From assembly GCA_020426845.1 (NCBI GenBank), contig JAGQPF010000198.1, positions 1-32,128 on the forward strand: a stretch of DNA of 32,128 nt. The letters are read 5' to 3'. Source of the stretch: Planctomycetales bacterium (GTDB lineage: Bacteria > Planctomycetota > Planctomycetia > Pirellulales > Pirellulaceae). The notes below the pieces were generated by a model. It made no database searches, had not been told where the DNA came from, and saw only the letters and a program-made list of their open reading frames with translations. How positions within the stretch are numbered: position 1 is the stretch's first letter; every line of letters begins with the position of its first letter. Both the position numbers and the translations under genes were made by a program. Shown here piece by piece: positions 32,068-32,128 of this stretch.

Positions 32068-32128
32068 GATGAATCGAGTCTTCGGTCGGGAATCTTCTCG
32101 ACTTCAAACCGTCAGACTCCGTGATTCG

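Noticed and set aside
31781..32107. Minus-strand 108-codon frame at the right edge
   Set aside because: It uses a TTG start and its product is low-complexity Arg/Gly/Lys sequence; a different frame in the same region has better coding statistics, and neither is secure.

Overview
The window looks like a stretch of chromosome from a planctomycete (Planctomycetota, probably order Pirellulales). The evidence is the gene content: secreted proteins of the PSCyt1/DUF1549/DUF1553 type paired with DUF1501 proteins, a YTV-repeat protein, a small membrane protein starting MNPYASP, a DUF3467 protein, an exported sulfatase, and a Ser/Thr kinase with a planctomycete-style N-terminus. Base composition is GC-rich with strong GC preference at third codon positions. 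I see no rRNA, tRNA, CRISPR array, insertion sequence or phage gene.

Layout. 1-448: repeat DNA. 449-2120 (+): cdsA and a bshB1-like deacetylase, 1 base apart. 2152-3030 (-): two small membrane proteins. 3208-20854 (-): a long block transcribed leftwards, in transcription order sulfatase; cytochrome/DUF1553 protein, DUF1501 protein, exported methyltransferase; a second DUF1553 + DUF1501 pair; a third DUF1553 (with Ig-like domain) + DUF1501 + PPC-domain triad; then the rRNA methyltransferase rlmKL. 21246-26126 (-): cstA, a DUF3467 protein, a glutathione peroxidase and a kinase with a cyclic-nucleotide-binding-like domain. 26316-27362 (+): trxB, separated from cstA by a divergent promoter region. 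27490-28551 (-): HEAT-repeat membrane protein. 28973-31671 (+): lipoate ligase-like protein and a YTV-repeat secreted protein.

How the genes may work together. The core is three DUF1549/DUF1553 + DUF1501 modules within 12 kb. Each has an exported protein carrying CxxCH haem-c motifs and an exported protein of the DUF1501 (alkaline phosphatase/sulfatase-like) family. Their biochemical role is not established. The three copies differ in architecture (two, one-plus-variant, and one CxxCH site; with and without an Ig-like domain) and have different accessory genes, so they look specialised rather than simply duplicated. A separate redox theme (GPx, TrxB, possible bacillithiol deacetylase) is scattered around the block.

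The non-coding gaps are unusually structured. Nearly every intergenic gap above 300 bases holds short tandem repeats with hairpin-forming cores, and at least five sequence families can be told apart. Two of these arrays, 8 kb apart, share the same 55-base period and a common CGAATTCG spacer motif. Two others have the same hairpin fold in opposite orientation with compensatory base changes. These are REP-like elements whose mobilising enzyme is not in the window.
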